Source: Climacium dendroides (taxonomy: Eukaryota; Streptophyta; Bryopsida; Hypnales; Climaciaceae). From it: DNA of 64,000 bases. The stretch lies in assembly GCA_950106755.1 (NCBI GenBank), contig OX467087.1, forward strand, positions 22,634,047-22,698,046, written 5' to 3'. This document shows, piece after piece, positions 12,250-25,927 of this stretch (positions are counted from its first letter, which is position 1; every line of letters begins with the position of its first letter). A program made the translations under genes and the position numbers. The notes beneath the pieces are model-generated. The model had not been told where the DNA came from and searched no databases. It saw only the letters and a program-made list of their open reading frames with translations.

Positions 12250-13920
12250 GGCACACTAGTTTCAATTATGTAAGAGAGATTCTCTCAATAAATATTCACG
12301 AGATTCTCGTAGTGTACAGTGTTTTTGTACCCAATAATCACAGGCCCTGCCGTGCCCCTGCCTACCTTTATCCCTCAGGAGATAGAGCCAAAAAAAATGT
12401 TTTTTCTTTGGTAAACAATAAACAATTTTTCTTTCTTTTTTTCTTTTTAAAAAAAATGTGGATTCATGATGGGCAGCAAAGAGCTTCACATTCCTTCCCA
12501 GCCGTGCCGGTCAACTAATTGTTTATTGACTTCATTGACCCTCCTGCCGGCCGTTCACCCTCCTCTCAAAAGGGAACAAGGAATGAGTAGCTCATCCATA
12601 CGGCGACGACGGAGATGCTCCACACTCCAACGGACTCCATCGTCTCCACTTCAAAATCTCTGTGCAGGTGCCTTCGTTTGCATCCGAAACCAAAAAATAT
12701 TTTAGTTTTAAAAAAAAAATACCAACAACCAACCACCACTCCATCGCGAAAGTTCCTGGATTGGAAAGTTCCGCCACCATTTTGACCTTGAAAAAAGGTC
12801 TTTGTTATAGCCATGGCAAGTGTCAACTCCATAGCTTGTTTTGCTTTTTCTATCCCATTCTGCTCTTTTGTACCAAGAGAGCACCCCAACAAATAATTGC
12901 TTCCAAAAGGTGTCCAAACCCAACCCCAAGTACCCAACCCCAACCGCAGAGGTTGGGCAAAGTGGAAGCAAAAGAGCTCATCAGTGGCTTTGTGTGTGTG
13001 TGTGAGCTTCTATTTGTGTGGCAGCTTTACATTTTGCACTCATCCGTCCACGAACTTCAGTTGAGTTGCTCCTTTGAATATTTCAACAACAAGGATGATG
13101 ACGATGATTATCATCATTTTTTTTCTTCCAAACAATTATTTCAACCAATTTTAGGTTGACATGAGGAAGGGAAGGGGAAAACAAAAAAAACAAAAAATTG
13201 CAAGTTCCAGAGGGTTCTTTTGATGCTGGAAATTAGTATGGTACTTGTTTTGGGTTGTTTTAGCAAGTCAATAGCAAGGCCTAGTGCGCAGATGAGACAG
13301 CTGGGAATGTGTCACAGTGTGCAGAGCGGGCTCCCTCTCGCAAAAGGTGGTTGGAAACGTGTCCATGGTGTGTCCACCAGTCTTTCTTGTGGTCGTCGCA
13401 AGCCCCCGGACTCCCCAATGAGTTCAGTCGGGGTTTTGACTTCCGGAAACATTATCTGTCTGTTGCATGAAAAAAAAAAGGAAAAAAAAAAGATTCCATT
13501 TGTTTTGGAAAAAGGGAATTTTAAAAAAAAGAATAAAAATCATGTGTTTTTTGAAGGGGAAAAAATAGCCTCACTGACTGAATGATGGTGTACCGAAAAT
13601 TAAAAGTCACCCCCTTTGGAGGCTCACTGAGCTTGAGAGGGTACTGTACTTTGAGCTTCATTGGCTTAGCATTTTTTCCTTTTCTTTTTTTCACTTTGAC
13701 AATCAGAGCATTGAAATTATTCATTTGTGGAAAATGCCACACAACAGCAATCCAGCATCCAACAAGAGCACACAAAGGTTGGAGGCTCATGAATTGCCCA
13801 TGCAAGGGAAAAGAGAAAATGGTAAAATCAGACCATTGTGACATTTTTTTAGATGTTTTGGGTAGAAAGAGAATAGAGAAACAATGTAATGGCAATTTAA
13901 ATCGTAATTTTCTGACTTAG
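12250..13920. other. Moderately GC-rich intergenic segment, no supported gene
   Basis: Open frames up to 165 codons occur on both strands but overlap each other, are rich in homopolymer-coded residues and show no domain. The composition is closer to the genic zones than to the repeat zones, so a promoter, an unspliced RNA or a decayed gene is possible. Nothing in the sequence decides this. Confidence 0.35.
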
Positions 13921-14789
13921 AATGAATTCACTATGAATTTTCCAAAGTGAAAGGTAGCTGTAATTGCTCATTGGCTAGACCAATCATCAAACAAAATCAG
14001 CCTTTGAATACAGCAAGTGAATATGAAGAGTGATGAAAACAAACTTTAGGATGTTTATGTAATTTTGGCTTTGAGAGAATGATTGATGCATGCCATGGTT
14101 TCATTTATTTTAGCCTTACATGAATGTATATTTTACTCAAAAGGAATTAAGAACACAATTACAAGCAAAAAGCTCAATGAACAAACTATGATCAATTTCT
14201 AAAACTCTTTACATTGTTTCCGACAATTTTATAGGGACAATTTTAATTGCCTAAGTGGAATTTGAGCCTCCTACTGTACATGCATACTAAAGGTGGACAC
14301 CCCCAAAAATTGCTACTTCAGGGGATTGTGCCTAGTCAATTGCTATTATTAGCCTAGTTAAATTTTATATTTTCTTGTTGGCAAATGAAAGAAGGATCCA
14401 ATGATGCACCAAAGAATGCAACAATTGAAGTATATTTTGGAAGAGGTTCTAAAATCATTTCTTCCGTGTAGGTACGTATTGATTTTGGAGATGCACCTAA
14501 AGTGATGATGGTGTTTTTGGATCAATGGTGCATCAAGGGATGCCCACCTTATCTTCTAAAGTCCCAAAGTCCTAAAGTCCCAAAGTCCTTAGTTAGGCTT
14601 GTGTGATTTCAATTTTTGATATGATTTTTTTTTTTAAATTTTGAAGATAGGAAATCAAATTAGCTTTTGGGGAATATAATTTTTTTCAATCGATATTTGG
14701 AAGCAAAAGTTATGCCACCCAAAATCCAGAAAATAGTTCAAGGGGTAGTCCCAAAAATTCACAAAAAATTGGATTTTAAAATTTTTTTT
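13921..14789. other. AT-rich intergenic
   Basis: No gene is seen. A small local repetition of AAAGTCC blocks lies near 14560-14590. Confidence 0.45.
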
Positions 14790-15440
14790 CCTCAAAGATT
14801 ACATTTTTGTTTACATTTGAATCTTTGATTCATTGTATTTAGATTAGTGATGAAAAAGTTATGGGGGCAATTTAAGCATCTTATTGAAAAAATAACTCAT
14901 AGAATTTATTTTTCAATATAGTTTTTATTTATTTTTTAGAAAAGATTAGTAGACATGGTTAAGTTCACTTGCTAGAACAATCTCACTGTTGGGATTATTG
15001 TGTTTCAATTCAATCTTAAAGCTATTAACAGTTTAGTTTTCCCTTCAATCTTGAATATATTTCTATTCAACAATTTTTAATGAGTAAAAATTAGGTATTT
15101 TTTGTTGAATTTTTTTCTTATATTTTCAATTCAATTCTTCAATATAAAAAATTTAAAAAATCAAAATTAGTAGTATAAAAATTTAAAGTAAAAGAATCTA
15201 GTCAAATAAGGTGAAAAAAAAAACTTGTTTTCTTCACTTTAAATGCAAATATCTTGCAATCTACATAGTCAAAGTTTTGAAATTTTCTTTGTGCATTTTT
15301 ATACTAGTCTAGTGCAAGATCCTATGATTAGATATGCAAAAAAATAGTTTTCAAAGTTTTTTGCTCTTTGCAATAGGAACAACAATTTTGAGTGGTTTTT
15401 GATAGAAAAGGCCTTGGGATTTTAAGGTTATTTGAGCCTT
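14790..15440 (+). repeat. Dispersed repeat family B, copy 1
   Basis: Blocks in order: TTTGATTCATTGT, GAAAAAATAACT, GTGTTTCAATTCAATC, TTAGTTTTCCCTTCAATCT, GTGCAAGATCCTATGATTAG and GAGTGGTTTTTGATAGAAAAGG. The same blocks recur in the same order at 49840-50335, inverted at 50905-51560, and in part at 61020-61210 and 63820-64000. There is no coding frame, so this is a non-autonomous element or the remnant of one. Confidence 0.75.
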
Positions 15441-16346
15441 ATATAGTATTAATTGGAATCGCCAACAATGAGACCCTTTTCTGATTTTCTATATATATAT
15501 TTTTTGATTTTCTAATGTGCCCCTTTTGTTTGTATTTTGCCTCATTTCTTAATCTACAAGGTTCTTTCTCAAACTAAAAATGAAAAAATGAAAAAAAATG
15601 AACTTGTTAGTCGAGTCAATTCTAAAGAGAATTAATTAGAGTTCTAAATCACTTTCAATGAGGGTACAAAAATAAAGTCACCTTCAAAGTAGAGCCACTT
15701 TAAAGACAAAAATTGTGAAAATTAATGCAATACAATAATATATTCACTCACAATAATTTAGAATAGTGTGAATTTTCGGTAAATTAGTGTCACACATACT
15801 ACTAATAGAGTGGAAATTGTGTCCTCCTTTATCCATTTAATCCACCTAACATAGGCTAAAAGTAACCATATTCATTGTAATACTATAGTGGTGGTCCTAA
15901 GTAGGATACACCAATATTAGCAAAGTATATCTTATTTATATTAAACATATTTAGAATTTTCAAATATTTTTGTGATACATTCATAAATGTCAATGTGTGT
16001 GTGTGTGTGTCTCTCTCTCTATATTTCACACATACAACATATAACAATGATATTGGATTCTTTGCCTAACCCTTAAAGGATGTTGAGGACCCAAAGTATC
16101 CAATGGATGACTTCACTATTAACTATAGTAATAAAGAATGCACTTGTTGGGCCAATAATTTGAACATTTTGATGACTACCTTGGTCATAGGAGGTAGCGT
16201 AATCAAATGATTATTCATCCCATAAATTAAAGTCTTGAAATGAACTTGGAGCCTTGGAGGACCGTGACTCATTTTGTCCTTCATCCTCTATGTTCCGTAA
16301 TTTCTCCATATTCCCCCACTCTTCTCACTCCCATTCCAAAGCAACA
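15441..16346. other. AT-rich intergenic with a GT/CT microsatellite
   Basis: No gene is seen. A (GT)n run passes directly into (CT)n and then TATA at about 15993-16023. Confidence 0.5.
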
Positions 16347-17262
16347 AAAACTTATCCAAACTTCCTATATTCTCATTTCTTTGAACCAAGAGGCATATTT
16401 TGTACCATTCAAAAATTATTTTTTAGAGGTTTCTAACCATATATATTACACTCTAAAAACATAATAAGTATTATTGCTCTTGCAAGCTCTCTTCAAAGTT
16501 TCAATCAATTTTATTACCAATGAATGCGTGTGGCAATGTTTAGCAACTAACTTGGCAACTACGAACTTCAATTGTGCACCCCTCTTCACAGAGAACTTTC
16601 CGACGATACCAAGCACGTGATTGGGAGATGCAAGGTCTAGTAAATCTCACCGTATCAAACAAAACAAAACAACCTATTTATCCAATCTTCCTATATCTTC
16701 ATTTCTTTGAACTATTTTGTATCATTCAAAATCATTTTCCAAATATTTCTAACCATACATATAAGGTAGAACTACCCATTACTACCATTTACCCAATTCC
16801 CCCACCTACAGGTTCCTCCCATTTCCGTCACTGGCCCATCTTATTACCATAATCTTACTCATCCATGATTATGATGGCAATGCACTGAGGAGCGAACACA
16901 TCATCCCATGCTTCAACAATGGTCTGGTCATGCTTTACCAAGGGTCTACTCACAGTTTTACATTTTAGCTTTGAAAAATCACAAAAAATTCAATTATTGT
17001 CAGAATGTCTTCATTTTTTTGCAATTGACTTCTCTCAAACAATTCAATCTCTGAAAAATATGAGAGCTTATAAATAGCTTCTCCAAAGTACCTAGATAAC
17101 AAATCTGTATGGTAATGGGTAGTTCTACCTTATATATATTACACTCTTGCTTTAAGAATGGATTAAGAATTATTGCTCTTGCAAGCTCTCTTCAAAGTTT
17201 CAATCAATTTTTGTTGCCAATGAATGCGTGTGGCAATGTTTGGCGACTAACTTGGCAACCAA
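16347..17262. repeat. Local direct duplication, second copy split by an insertion
   Basis: The stretch 16347-16562 (CTTCCTATATTCTCATTTC ... TAACTTGGCAACT) is repeated as 16683-16761 plus 17133-17262. The halves of the second copy are separated by the TIR element at 16764-17130. The most similar block (CTCTTGCAAGCTCTCTTCAA to ACTTGGCAAC) differs at only a few positions. Confidence 0.85.
16764..17130. mobile_element. TIR element, 367 bp, TA target duplication
   Basis: The ends AGGTAGAACTACCCATTAC and GTAATGGGTAGTTCTACCT are inverted copies, flanked by TA on both sides (16762-16763, 17131-17132). The unsplit duplicate near 16435 shows the uninterrupted sequence and so acts as a paralogous empty site. 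The ends belong to the TAAGGTA group. Confidence 0.85.
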
Positions 17263-17597
17263 ATCCTCATCCTATCCATTGTTTGTGCATTTTGCCATGC
17301 TTTTGAGATGAGGATGAACTACTAAAGTTGAATGGACGGTTGGATCCCTTGAGGGAGATGTGACTGTGTCTTATGCAGGCGGTGTTTGAAAGTCATCAAC
17401 AGCTCGCAAAAAACAGGACGGTGCTTCTGGACTCATTCACAACAAACACTCACACATTCAATTCAAAAGTTGCAGGTATTAATAGATAGTTCAACAGCCT
17501 AGCCAACATGGCATTACCAATGAGAATGAAATTTAGTGTTATTTACCCCATCGTGCAATTCAATCTCATTCGCATTTACTTCACAAGTTGGATACTA

Positions 17598-17721
17598 ATG
17601 GTATGTTCCCACTTAGTGTTAGAGGTGTTCTTAGCAATCTGAATTTGGTCCAGAAGTAGTTCTATATTCATTCCTAAAACTCTCAGTAACAACACATTTA
17701 ACACTAAGTGGGAACATACCT
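17598..17721. mobile_element. Hairpin MITE, 124 bp, in array unit 1
   Basis: The ends ATGGTATGTTCCCACTTAG and CTAAGTGGGAACATACCT are inverted copies, flanked by TA on each side. It lies at the same TA that is occupied by a different element in unit 2 and is empty in unit 3. Confidence 0.8.
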
Positions 17722-17765
17722 TAACTTAGTGCAAAGTGAACCATCTAATGTTGGTTCTAATCTAG

Positions 17766-18043
17766 CTACACTGAAATTGGTAAATAGTGTTGGCTACACT
17801 AATTGTCAACAATAACACTAATTGTGATTTGCAAGTTTAGTGTTAGAACATTATTTACCCATTCTAATACTATTTTAGCTCTATAGTAAAATTTGGTCAT
17901 TTCAGCATTTCTACGAGAGTGCATTTAGTGTTTGATGGGAACAAAATATAGAAGTTGGAATGATAATATAATAAATTAAGGCTATGATCCAATTCACTAC
18001 AACACTAATTATCACCCAACACTATTTACCAATTTTAGTGTAG
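17766..18043. mobile_element. TIR element, 278 bp, in the same array
   Basis: The ends CTACACTGAAATTGGTAAAT and ATTTACCAATTTTAGTGTAG are inverted copies with one mismatch. TAG flanks both sides, giving a possible 3-bp target duplication. It sits in the GGTTCTAATCTAG part of array unit 1. Confidence 0.75.
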
Positions 18044-18091
18044 TAGTTTAGCAGGAATTTAGTTTGTGATTAGTATTCATGTTGGATACTA

Positions 18092-18559
18092 AGGTAAAAC
18101 AGCCCATTGTGGTCAAAATGAGGAGTTTGACATCATCTTGTTGTTGAAATTTTTCAATTTTTTTTCCCACATTAGTATAAGTGTGAGAAACAACAAGTGC
18201 AATTGAAATTAAATTTTTTTTTTGACAAAGTATGAATTCACTAGGAATTTCTGATGTGTTTAGCCCAAAAGAATCAATAGACTACCTTAAAACTAACAAA
18301 ATCTGAATTTGTAATGCTCATCTCACTACCTAATGCAGTCAAAATATTTTCTATTACAGGAGGTCAAAAAAGTCAATTTTTACAATCAAAAGTTCACACT
18401 GAAAAATCAGAAGTTCCTAATGAGGTCAGTGTTCACTCCATTGTTGTCATGTAAGACATACATTGTGGCCCACATCTCACATACTCAAAAAAAACCCACA
18501 ATGGGTCATTTCCTAGGCGATTGCAATGGGTCATTTGACCACAATGGGTTGTTTTACCT
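18092..18559. mobile_element. TAAGGTA-family element (family C), 468 bp, in array unit 2
   Basis: The ends AGGTAAAACAGCCCATTGT and ACAATGGGTTGTTTTACCT are flanked by TA. It has the family interior (ACTTTGTCAAAAAAA-type block, GCCCAAAAGAATC, CATCTCACTACCTAATGCAG), in the opposite orientation to the copies at 37.8 and 40.5 kb. Confidence 0.85.
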
Positions 18560-18799
18560 TAACTTAGTGCAAAGTGAACCATCTCCTGTTGGTTTTAATC
18601 TAGTATTTGAGGGGGGAATTTAGTTGACAAATAGTATTCATGTTGGATATTAACTTAATGCAAAGTGAACTATCTTTTGGTGGTTCTAATCCAGTTAGTA
18701 GTTTGGCAGAAATTTAGTTGATGATTAGTGCTCATGTTGACATTTAGTATTGGTAACAACACCAATGTTGTTGCCATTTAGTGTTAGAGTTTGTAATTA

Positions 18800-19257
18800 G
18801 TGTTGCGAATACTAAATTTCATTATTAGTGTAGTTTCAAAACAAAATTATGTGGCATATCCCTTTGAAGAATGTGAATGCCATTATAGATACATATGTCA
18901 AAAACATCCACCTTGAGGGAATTACATGATGTTGTTTAAGGGATCTCATAACAATGTTATCATTATTGGATTGTTTTAGTAACTGATACAAATCCATTTT
19001 GTCTACCTCATAATGGAGGTGGATGTTTTTTTTAACATTCTTGTAAAGTTTAATTATGCCATTTTTTCAATTGTAGCTTTATAGTAGTGAAATGAGAGGA
19101 TTTGAAAAGTCCTATCCTAAATGCCCTATTTAATTGTGATCTTTTCATTTCACAAATTTTCATGAGATCCAACATGAAGGAATAAAGATAAATATTAGTG
19201 TTTTAGCTTATAAAGTTTAAAATGCAAATTGTAAAAAAATAAATTTGTATTTTAAAA

Positions 19258-19260
<3 letters not shown>
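18800..19260. other. AT-rich intergenic
   Basis: No gene or clear repeat boundary is seen. Confidence 0.4.

Positions 19261-19333
<73 letters not shown>
19261..19333. repeat. (AT)n microsatellite, about 70 bp
   Basis: Uninterrupted AT dinucleotides run directly into the left end of the next element. Confidence 0.95.
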
Positions 19334-19334
<1 letters not shown>

Positions 19335-20108
19335 CTAGTGGTTGGCGCTTGCTATGCATTCATCATCAAAATTTTATAAGAATTTTTATGTACCAGATAG
19401 AATGCAGAACAAAAAATTCAATAAATCTTCAAATAAAGATGACTAAAATCTTTTTATAATTTTTTTAATAAGTAAGCATATACTGAAATGTACAATAGAA
19501 ATTTATTGAATGATGAATGAAATATATGCAATGGTAAATACTATAAAAGATACACATAGATTAAAATGCATTAGAAATTTGACTCCATTGTTACAAAAAA
19601 TGGCAACCCAAATTGAAGAATTGAAAAGAAATACTTATAAATCTCAAAAGCACAAAATCATAGAAAGTTTTTCTACCAAATGATTTTGAGAAACTTATTC
19701 AATTGAAATCATGAAAGCTCGAAGCTTACAAAAGCACAAAATCATAGAACTGTAAAGAAGTGTAAAGCCAAGAGAAGCAATGGATTTGCTACCTTTATAA
19801 TATCATCCTATGGACCCCCTTTAATATCACCTTAATTGCAACAACTATATTATTTCTATAATATCATCCTTTGTAAAAAGTGATATTACAGAAGTGATTG
19901 CAAACTGCTACTCTATTTCTCTAATATCACATTGTGTGAAAATACGATTTCTATGTATGCATGATTAGAAATATTTTTATAAAATGATTAAATTAATTAT
20001 TTTAAAGACTTATTGAAATCATTATCATGCATTATATTCAAATATATCAAATTTTTACTAATATATGATACAATGAATGCATAGCATAGCAAGCACGAGC
20101 CCCTAGTA
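19335..20108. mobile_element. TIR element, about 770 bp, ends ACTAGTGG / CCCTAGT
   Basis: Left GCGCTTGCTATGCATTC and right GAATGCATAGCATAGCAAGC pair as inverted repeats, with a 5-bp TAGCA-type expansion on the right. CTAGT-like ends next to an AT run recall Helitron-derived elements, but paired inverted ends argue for a TIR element; the class is open. No coding frame is seen. Confidence 0.6.
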
Positions 20109-22203
20109 TTAATGGTAGCATTTGTGATATTACATAGGGACTTATGATTTTAGTAGTACGATGATTATATTGTAAACTTTGATGAACCAAAACTATACTT
20201 CTTGCTAATATCTTGTAATCATTACAACAATCTTTATTTACAAATGGTCAAACATTTCCATATTGTTAAAATCTAGGACTACCAATTGATTACTTGATAT
20301 TGGAGTATCATTCTTTTAGTGCAATTTGTAATAATTCTTCATATTTTCATCTTCAAGTAGTAAAATATTAATACTCTAATGACTTAAGATTTTTGAATTT
20401 TTACATGCATGATTTTTATGACAACTCATAATTATCATCTCGCATACATAAATATTTATTTCTTGTCACTCCAAACAAGAAGTATTGCAATAGTTATAAG
20501 TTTTATGAATACCTACACAATAGCTTTGAATAGCTTTAATTGTTTTATTTCAAATTTGAAGTGAAAGTTAAAAAAAAATGGTTTTGTAAGCAAATAATGC
20601 AATCCAAAATAATGGATGAAGTGATGGCTTGAATTAAATTTTAAAATATTCAAAAAGAAGAAGGATTTATATATTATTATATATGAGCTTCATAAACATT
20701 GACATTGGCATTTCTTGATTTCTTGTTGAAATTGATTAATAATTTAGGGATAGAAAGAAGTAGATTTATTTTTATTTTTAAAGTTTAGGCATTATAATCT
20801 TCCAACAAGGAATTTCAGTTAAACTTTGAAGAGGACGTATTTAAACAAGTTAGCTAAAAATATTGATATTCGAATTTATCAAAAAGATAAAAAGATGAAG
20901 ATTTTAGCCATGATGTGAGGAAAAGTATTTTGAATCAACTTTAGGCTTGAAGAATCAAGACAATAATGTTTTTGTCATTAAATTTACCAAGTTATAAAAG
21001 CACTAGAAAAATTCCATTCCATTTGAAAACCTAAAAGGTTTCTTAAGAATCAAAGTGGCTTTGGTCATCTAAAGCAAAGTACCATATCTTTTTTCTTTTG
21101 AATTTAGAAATTAGAAAAATAAATAGACTTCTAGGGAATTTGATTTTGGGAAAGATTGAATGGTTTAAAAAAATAATGTGGTTATTTTGTTCTAGTTTCC
21201 AACTTGTGCAAGGGGAGTGGATCGTATGTTTCTTGGGGAAATTTGCACACTTTTCCTAAACTTGAGGCTTCACTAAAATATGAAGTCCCTAGATCTCCTT
21301 TGCAAAGGAAATTTGAGTTACAAAACTCAAAAGTCCAATTGACACAGACACATTGTCAAAAACTCAAGTAATTTTGAAAAACATTTTGTTCCATTTTGCA
21401 TGCTTTGCTCTCACATATATGTACATTATCTTCAAACTTGGATTTTTTCATATGTGCTTGCAATACCAATCAATAATAATATCAAGTAGATGAAATCCTA
21501 AAAAATAAATAAAATTTATAGATGGAGAATTTAATTAAGATGGTGATATTCCATGTGCCATTTTCACAGTGTGCCATTCCCACAGTTTAAACCGGGCGGT
21601 GTAAAATCTATTAGTGTACTAGATTGCAGACCACCCGGTCTGAACAATGGGATGTCAAAGTCACATAATATTTGCCATTTTAATGAAATTCCCCATATAG
21701 CCACTTAATAGAAAACTGTATTGTTTTTGTCGGTTTCTAGAATATTTGCCAATTATTGATATAATAAACTTTACAGCTTACCTCATCAATTAAGTGAAGT
21801 TGTACTAAATCAAATTGACAATTGGTGAAGAGTTTTTTTTGTGATTTAGACAACTTTTAATATTGGAATTCCACAGAATTAGTGACGCCATGTACTTGAA
21901 AATGCAATCAAACATGGATAAAAATAATCCTCATATATATTTTTTACTTTTAGTCATAAATTTGAGTTAAAATGACATATGCTATAATTATTGAGATTTT
22001 TAAATAAAAAGGATGAAATTTTTAAAAAAATCTTTGTTATTTGTAGGCATTTGCTGAATCACATTTGCCAACTCTAATCAATAATTTGGCATGGGATGCT
22101 GACTCGACCACAGGGTATGGTATGGTATTACACAGTCATGCACAATTTAGTACGGAGTACTTGATACCTATGATAAATTGGTACAAGTAAAGAGTTAAGC
22201 ACT
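20109..22203. other. AT-rich intergenic, no gene seen
   Basis: A short hairpin near 21590-21640 (ACCGGGCGGT pairing with ACCACCCGGT) is the only clear structure. Stop codons are frequent in all frames. Confidence 0.5.
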
Positions 22204-22320
22204 CACTTGCACCCAGTGTCGTTGTTTCTTTGACACAAACCAAATGAAATTTCACTTGCACCCAGTTTAGTTGTTTCTTTGACACAAATGAAATGAAATT
22301 TCACTTGCACCCAGTTTAGT
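22204..22320 (+). repeat. 49-bp tandem repeat, 2.4 copies
   Basis: Units starting CACTTGCACCCAGT begin at 22204, 22253 and 22302. They lie about 1.5 kb upstream of the peroxidase. Confidence 0.9.
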
Positions 22321-22549
22321 TTTTTTGGTTTTTTTTTGACAAAAATGGAACTGAATTTACTTGAGACAGGATCATAATGATCGATCAATTGTCCATTTTC
22401 CAGTGTTCCCCATTGTAATTTAATTGCCCTGAAAAGTGTCCATACCCATCCATAATCTGGCCCTTCCTGAACAGACTGGCTGTCTGTTTTTTTTATCTCA
22501 TTTTTGTCAGAAAATCTGGAGAAAGTTTCCCCATGGCTTCTGTCTTGTG

Positions 22550-23500
22550 AGGGTGGACTTGCACTTGAGTTTCTCATGATCCCCAATCCTGACAGCTGCC
22601 TGGAATTCTCGCGTGCCCCCGGGATCCATAGCAGCTGACGTTCAGTTGCTGCAGCAGCAGCAGCAGCAGCGGCTGCGGCGCAGGCAGGCGTTTTCCTTTG
22701 GATATCCCATGCCATAGTCTACCTTCCTTACCGCGTATGGCCTTCCCCATCAGATGGAAGCCCTGCCAACCAGGCAACAGGTTTGCCCTGGTTCAATTAC
22801 TCCCCGCCAGCCTGCCTGCCGGCGCACGCCCTTACCTTCCCCCTTCCCTTCATTGAAAGAGGCCGGGGTGGCAGCCACCCCATTAGCAGCCAATATTTTA
22901 TGCCCGTGAGGCCCCAAATGATGAGCAGTTTCGGAGGCCTCCGTCCGCATGCGAATATGGCAGGAATTATTTTCCACGTGGGACGCCCGAGTTGGTGGGT
23001 ACAATCGCAAGCTTTGATGCTCCAATGAGTAGCTTTCCGATGGGCTGGCTGGGGCTGGGTAGGGTCATGCCTGGCCTTGCCTTGCTTTGCCCGGCTTGCG
23101 CTTTCCTTTGGGGATATGGCAATAATCACTTGCCAAAGGGGCGAAAGAAAAAACTAGCTACAGACAGGGGAGCCGTCTTGGGTGAGATAAAGACAAACTC
23201 AAATAATGGAGCACCAGAAGGGCCCAGGTCCGTCGCCAAGACCCCACAATACCAGGACTTCTTTCACGCTCTCAGCTCCCATTTCCAGCAGCAGCCTCTT
23301 CTCCTTCCGCCCAGTTTCTGCTGCAGTCAGAGACGAGTCATCATCGAAATACAAACAAACATGTGATGATAACAGATAAAGAAGTAGTCTGTGATCACTA
23401 TATACACTACAACTTCCGGCTACATGGGGAGACAGTGTATGTCCTGAGCTTGGGAAGTGCACTGTAGTATTATTTATGGTCAATGCAGAGTAGTAGTCCT
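22550..23500. other. GC-rich upstream zone of the peroxidase, no gene assigned
   Basis: Composition changes sharply to GC-rich, with a CAG-type run (22650-22670) and CCTGCCTGCCGGCG-type repeats. Open frames on both strands overlap heavily and show no domain, so they are read as composition effects. The zone probably includes the peroxidase promoter. Confidence 0.4.
23396..23407 (+). promoter_or_regulatory. Possible TATA element for the peroxidase
   Basis: CACTATATACAC lies about 450 bases before the chosen start codon. A start of transcription about 30 bases downstream would give a long 5' leader. This is pattern only. Confidence 0.25.
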
Positions 23501-23856
23501 CATCACATCAGTTGCTAAGCTGAACTCCGTTGCAGTGTTCCATTCTTCGCATTCACGAAGCTTGGGGTGATGTGTGAGTGTGGCAACACCCAGTCTGGCA
23601 TTGAGAGAGAGATGGCTGTAGGTTGTTTGCAAGAGGAGATGATGCTAGACTCCTGACAGTTGCAGAGGAGGATTACTAATTCAAGTGAATTATGGTCCGT
23701 TTCATTCTGCGTTTGCGAAGGCAAGAAGGGAGAGAGATGATTTACTGAATTGAGGTGGAAAAGAAGAGTGGATCCATCGCTGTTTCCATACCTTGTGTTC
23801 GATCGTGAGAATTGGACAGGTACTACTACAGAGGATCGTCGTTCGTCAGGTGCCAG

Positions 23857-25927
<2,071 letters not shown>

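Larger units (their letters stand above)
17588..18760 (+). repeat. Tandem array of about 90-bp units carrying three inserted elements
   Basis: Units start at GTTGGATA (17588, 18081, 18642) and a diverged GTTGACATT (18736). After removing the inserted elements the spacings are about 86, 91 and 94 bp. Each unit runs GTTGGATAyTAACTTAGTGC, AAAGTGAACCATCT, GGTTCTAATCTAG, AGTTTGGCAGGAATTTAG, TTGATGATTAGTATTCAT. Confidence 0.8.

Noticed and set aside
12662..13159. 165-codon plus-strand open frame
   Set aside because: Consists of translated A/T tracts and simple repeats (Asp and His runs); opposite-strand frames overlap it and no domain is visible.
22203..22715. 170-codon minus-strand open frame with a poly-Ala run
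   Set aside because: The Ala run is a translated trinucleotide repeat and the tail is the translated 49-bp tandem repeat; no domain, and overlapping frames of similar length exist on the other strand.
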